Part shown: piece by piece, positions 5,640 through 8,564 of the stretch
Layout of the letters: each line of letters opens with the position of its first letter
How positions within the stretch are numbered: position 1 is the stretch's first letter
Origin: Acidimicrobiia bacterium
Lineage (GTDB): Bacteria > Actinomycetota > Acidimicrobiia > Acidimicrobiales > Ilumatobacteraceae
Assembly: GCA_013821025.1 (NCBI GenBank)
Contig: JACDHN010000090.1
Span: 1-8,564 of the forward strand
Direction of reading: 5' to 3'
DNA: 8,564 nt
Made by a program: the position numbers and the translations under genes
Notes under the pieces: generated by a model
The model's input: only the letters and a program-made list of their open reading frames with translations
Database searches by the model: none
What the model was told of the DNA's origin: nothing

Positions 5640-6596
5640 TCAGCGAGAGACGGTCCTGGGATGCCCGAGCGCCGATGCGGCGGCCCCGAGGAGCGTGCCC
5701 TCGAGACCGAGCGCCACCGGCTCCACGCGCAGCTCACTGAGGTGCGACAGCCGGCTACGTTGGGCCAGCTCGCGCCTGGTGACGTCGAGCAGTGGCGGGC
5801 CGAGTGCTGCTGGCGTGGCACCCCCGATCAGCACCAGACGAGTGTCGAACGAGGCCACAGCCGTGGCGATGGCGCGTCCGAGCATCACCCCCGTGCGCTC
5901 GATGATCGACGGCTGTGCCCGCCGGAGCGGCCGGTTGATCTCGATCTCGAGCGACCGGGTGGACAGGTACGGGGCAAGGCAGCCGAAGCTGCCGCACAGG
6001 CATTCGAGGCCGTCCTCGGGCTCGACGATCACGTGCGCGAGGTTGCCGGCATTGCCTGTGCGACCGTGCACCACCTGGCCGTCGACGATGACGCCACCGT
6101 CGACCGACTCCGAGGCGATGACGACGATCAGGTGGGCGGCGTCGCGGGGATCGTGGCCGCCCTGCCAGCGTTCGGCGAGCGCCCGCCCGTTGCCTCGGGT
6201 CTCCAGCACCACGTCGAGCCCGGTCAGCTCAGCCAGCCGATCGCGAAGGTCGAAACCCTTGAGCAACGGCATCGTGAGTGGCGACACCTTGCCGGGAGCC
6301 GCATCGAGCGGTGCTTCGCACGTGACTCCGCAGCGCAAGGTACTGGATCGTTCCGACGGCCTGGCGGCGACGACGCGCCGCACGAGACGCTCGAGCGCCG
6401 GCCACACGTCGCGAGGCGTGGCCACCCGGTCGCGGACGATGACGTGACCCTGTGTGGACACCAGGCCTGCACTCAGACGCTGCGCCCCGACGTCGATCGC
6501 CATCACCAGCGGATCGGCGCCGTCAGTCGGACGCGGCACCCGCCCGGAGGCTCTCGACGCGGCGGCCATCGAAGCGGACGAGGGCACGGCGGTCAT
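5640..6596 (-). CDS. ROK family protein, probably atypical
   Basis: ROK-fold protein of 318 aa; the family comprises sugar kinases such as glucokinase and transcriptional repressors. No N-terminal helix-turn-helix is seen, so the layout is kinase-like. The N-terminal phosphate loop is AIDVGAQRLSAGLV (33-46), weaker than the usual DxGGT. The zinc-site motif is well kept: H188 in NAGNLAH, then CLCGSFGC (199-206). Two active-site features look altered: the catalytic 'NDAN/GDG' aspartate is replaced in ETRGNGRALAE (132-142; R134 at the Asp position), and the GTG-x-G loop reads ASESVDGG. It may be a poor kinase or a binding protein. The ATG at 6596 has GAGGG close upstream. In-frame ATGs at 6569 and 6503 are alternatives, while the longer open frame to 6863 would run into moxR. 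Confidence 0.8.
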   Translation of the reverse strand: MTAVPSSASMAAASRASGRVPRPTDGADPLVMAIDVGAQRLSAGLVSTQGHVIVRDRVATPRDVWPALERLVRRVVAARPSERSSTLRCGVTCEAPLDAAPGKVSPLTMPLLKGFDLRDRLAELTGLDVVLETRGNGRALAERWQGGHDPRDAAHLIVVIASESVDGGVIVDGQVVHGRTGNAGNLAHVIVEPEDGLECLCGSFGCLAPYLSTRSLEIEINRPLRRAQPSIIERTGVMLGRAIATAVASFDTRLVLIGGATPAALGPPLLDVTRRELAQRSRLSHLSELRVEPVALGLEGTLLGAAASALGHPRTVSR

Positions 6597-6677
6597 CGCC
6601 CTCGACCGTATCGAAGCTCGCACCGCCGGGAAACCGCCGGCGCGCGCTCCTGCGGGCCACCTGCTGGCGATGTCCTC

Positions 6678-6683
6678 TAACCT
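6678..6683 (+). promoter_or_regulatory. Possible -10 element for a leaderless moxR transcript
   Basis: TAACCT fits the actinobacterial TAnnnT -10 pattern and ends 6 bases before the GTG start of moxR at 6690, the spacing expected if transcription begins at the start codon. No Shine-Dalgarno sequence is visible before that GTG. No -35 element is evident. Weak, sequence-only prediction. Confidence 0.35.
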
Positions 6684-6689
6684 GTCGAT

Positions 6690-7688
6690 GTGTCTGCGAC
6701 CACTTCTGACTCGCCGGAACGTTCGCGGGTCGAGCCCCGAACCGGTGAGGCACCTCGCTTCGCCCAATTCTTCGACGCCATCGTCGCCAACGTCTCGCAC
6801 GTGCTGCGCGGCAAGACTCTCCAGATCGAGTTGGCTGTCGTCGCCCTCCTGGCCGAGGGCCACCTGCTGATCGAGGACGTACCAGGCGTCGGCAAGACGA
6901 GTCTCGCCAAAGCGCTAGCTGCCTCCGTGCACTGCGAGTGGAGCCGGGTGCAGTTCACGCCAGACCTGCTGCCCGCAGATGTCGTCGGCGTCAACGTGTA
7001 CCAGCGATCCGACGAGGCGTTCCATTTCCAACCCGGACCGATCTTCGCCAACATCGTGCTCGCCGACGAGATCAACCGGGCATCGCCCAAGACCCAGTCG
7101 GCGTTGCTCGAGGCCATGGAGGAACGCCAGGTCACCGTCGACGGCACTCGCTACCCGCTGGAGCGACCGTTCATGGTGCTTGCCACCCAGAACCCGATCG
7201 AGCAGGAGGGAACGTACCGACTCCCCGAGAGCCAGCTCGACCGGTTCAGCCTGAAGATCTCCATCGGATACCCGAGCCGCAAGGCCCATCTCGAGATCCT
7301 CGACGGCCGCGGTGCCGCCGTCACGCTCACGGACATCTCACCCGTCATCACCCAAGCGGAGCTGCTGACGATGATCGAGGCCGCCTCGCGCGTGCACATC
7401 GCCGAGGCGCTCAAGCACTATCTCGTCGAGCTCACCGAGGGCACGCGCCGCCACGGCGCAGTCGAGCTGGGCCTGTCGCCACGGGCGACCCTGCAGCTGG
7501 CGGCGGCCAGCCGGGCCCACGCCGCCGCCCGCGGTCAGAACTACGTCTCCCCAGACGACGTCAAAGCCGTCGCCGTCTCGGTGCTGTCGCACCGGCTGAT
7601 CCTGCGCGCCGAGCAGGGCGATCGCTTCTCGCAGGAGGATGTCATCGGTGAGCTCGTCGATTCGGTACCAATCCCGGTCCGGCGCTGA
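6690..7688 (+). CDS. MoxR family AAA+ ATPase
   Basis: A 332-aa AAA+ ATPase of the MoxR class, thought to act as a chaperone-like remodelling factor, usually encoded with DUF58 and VWA-domain proteins. Walker A is EDVPGVGKTSLAKALA (62-77, with K69 and T70). A MoxR-typical stretch, FTPDLLPADVVGVNVY (89-104), follows. Walker B is VLADEINRASPKTQSALLEAMEE (from 123, D126 and E127). Sensor 1 is ATQNPIEQEGTYRLPESQLDRF (165-186), with a probable arginine finger at R185. The C-terminal lid domain carries the LSPRAT and VSPDDVKAVAVSVLSHRL motifs. The start is GTG at 6690, the first possible start after an in-frame TAA at 6678; a leaderless message is plausible. The stop lies one base before the DUF58 start. 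Client protein unknown. Confidence 0.96.
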   Translation: MSATTSDSPERSRVEPRTGEAPRFAQFFDAIVANVSHVLRGKTLQIELAVVALLAEGHLLIEDVPGVGKTSLAKALAASVHCEWSRVQFTPDLLPADVVGVNVYQRSDEAFHFQPGPIFANIVLADEINRASPKTQSALLEAMEERQVTVDGTRYPLERPFMVLATQNPIEQEGTYRLPESQLDRFSLKISIGYPSRKAHLEILDGRGAAVTLTDISPVITQAELLTMIEAASRVHIAEALKHYLVELTEGTRRHGAVELGLSPRATLQLAAASRAHAAARGQNYVSPDDVKAVAVSVLSHRLILRAEQGDRFSQEDVIGELVDSVPIPVRR

Positions 7689-7689
7689 G

Positions 7690-8564
7690 ATGCCGACTCG
7701 CCAGGGCTGGTTGGCACTCGTCGGCTCGGCGATGGCCTTCGTCATCGGTCGGCTCTTCGCCGTTCGCGAGCTGTACATCATCGGTGCCGCGCTGTTCATC
7801 GCTCTCGTCGCCGGCGTCGTCGTCGTCGCCCTCACACGCTCGCGTGTGAGCGTCGAGCGGCACATCGACGCCGAGGTGCTCGTCGTCGGCGACCGCGGCC
7901 GGGTCACGGTGCGCATCACGCCCGACGGCCGCTCCCCGGCGTTCGAGCTGTTCGAGCCAGTCGGCGCTGCCAACCAGGCGCGGCTGGGAGTTGGCGCCCT
8001 GGCCGAGCCCGGATCGGCGGCGTATTTGATCCCAACGGACCATCGGGGCGTGATCGCCGTTGGGCCGATGCGCGCCGAGAAGACCGACGTGCTCGGCCTG
8101 GCGCGACACCGCCAGGTGTTGGCCCCCGTCGAGCACATCCGTGTCGCCCCGCGGGCGCTGCCCGTGGTGATGCCGACACTCGGCACCGGCAAGCTCGGCC
8201 AGCAGCTGATGGTGCTGGCACGCCGATTGGGCCTCGACGAGTTCCACAGCCTGCGCGACTACGTGCCAGGTGACGAGATGCGTTCGATCCACTGGAAGGC
8301 GTCGGCGCGAAGCGAGGGGTTCAAGGTGAAGCAGCACAGCCACTCCGGACTGAGGCGCTGCATCGTCGTGTTCGACCCCACCGTCCGTGAGCACGACACG
8401 CCTGCCCAGTTCGAGTCGGCGGTCACAGCCACGGCGAGCATCGTCGTCGCCTCCGAGCAGGCAGGGCTGTCGACGCGCTTCGTGTGCGCTGACGCCGTCG
8501 ATGCCAGGGGACCCTCCGTCGTCGTCAACACGCTCGAGTACCTCGCCATCGTGGAACCGGTCCG
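7690..8564 (+). CDS. DUF58 domain membrane protein (3' end beyond window)
   Basis: Partner gene of moxR; DUF58 proteins are membrane-anchored proteins of uncertain biochemical role that accompany MoxR ATPases. The frame is open to the right edge (291 codons). Two hydrophobic segments near the N-terminus (about 7-24 and 29-48) with a short loop between them make a membrane hairpin. A beta-rich region follows (about 52-155). The DUF58 signature is FHSLRDYVPGDEMRSIHWKASAR (185-207), continuing into GFKVKQHS; the region after it (about 222-291) resembles a VWA-like fold beginning IVVFDP. ATG at 7690 follows the moxR stop by one base, so translation is likely coupled. A transglutaminase-domain gene often follows in such clusters, but that lies outside the window. 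Confidence 0.93.
   Translation, partial: MPTRQGWLALVGSAMAFVIGRLFAVRELYIIGAALFIALVAGVVVVALTRSRVSVERHIDAEVLVVGDRGRVTVRITPDGRSPAFELFEPVGAANQARLGVGALAEPGSAAYLIPTDHRGVIAVGPMRAEKTDVLGLARHRQVLAPVEHIRVAPRALPVVMPTLGTGKLGQQLMVLARRLGLDEFHSLRDYVPGDEMRSIHWKASARSEGFKVKQHSHSGLRRCIVVFDPTVREHDTPAQFESAVTATASIVVASEQAGLSTRFVCADAVDARGPSVVVNTLEYLAIVEPV

Noticed and set aside
4609..6447. A 612-codon open frame on the plus strand opposite the acyl-CoA dehydrogenase and ROK genes.
   Set aside because: It is antisense to two genes with clear family motifs, has low-complexity Arg/Pro/Ser/His-rich sequence, and shows no recognisable domain; GC-rich third positions keep such antisense frames open.
6597..6863. An 89-residue N-terminal extension of the ROK protein.
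   Set aside because: It would overlap the start of divergent moxR by over 170 bases and has no family similarity; ATG 6596 has a ribosome site and gives a normal ROK length.
7338..8394. Long open frames on the minus strand opposite moxR and the DUF58 gene.
   Set aside because: They oppose genes with unmistakable MoxR and DUF58 motifs and have no domain content of their own.

Overview
The window is GC-rich, densely coded chromosomal DNA. Its gene content, frequent GTG starts, short 4-base gene overlaps and the mraZ-rsmH-ftsL order point to an actinobacterium. The protein flavour (lipoate ligase, HNH, FadE-type dehydrogenase, MoxR/DUF58 next to the division cluster) suggests an Acidimicrobiia-like lineage; that placement is inference. 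I see no RNA genes, CRISPR arrays, transposases or phage genes.

Minus strand, from right to left in the direction of transcription: a ROK-fold protein (6596-5640); a 50-base gap holding three 13-bp tandem repeats; a FadE-type acyl-CoA dehydrogenase (5589-4363); a short insertion or duplication carrying a palindrome and a 34-codon mini-ORF; a HAD-like hydrolase (4265-3588); a small conserved-looking protein (3591-3304); an HNH endonuclease (3268-2762); and a lipoate-ligase-like protein (2765-2097). Many of these junctions are ATGA or GTGA overlaps, so the run is probably one operon with coupled translation. After a 192-base gap comes the start of the division and cell-wall (dcw) cluster: mraZ (1904-1449), rsmH (1452-442) and an FtsL-like gene that runs off the left edge. 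The gap contains a strong promoter inside an array of 10-bp-spaced TGGG-type boxes, the expected MraZ operator.

Plus strand, divergent from the ROK gene: a MoxR AAA+ ATPase (6690-7688), possibly leaderless, followed one base later by a DUF58 membrane protein that runs off the right edge. This is the usual MoxR/DUF58 pair.

No clearly new defence or biosynthetic system is visible. The most unusual structure is the acyl-CoA dehydrogenase/HAD junction: a 34-bp repeat at a 101-bp offset duplicates the HAD start, creating a mini-ORF joined to both neighbours by ATGA overlaps. Next in interest are the five-unit MraZ box array and a ROK protein that appears to lack its catalytic aspartate.
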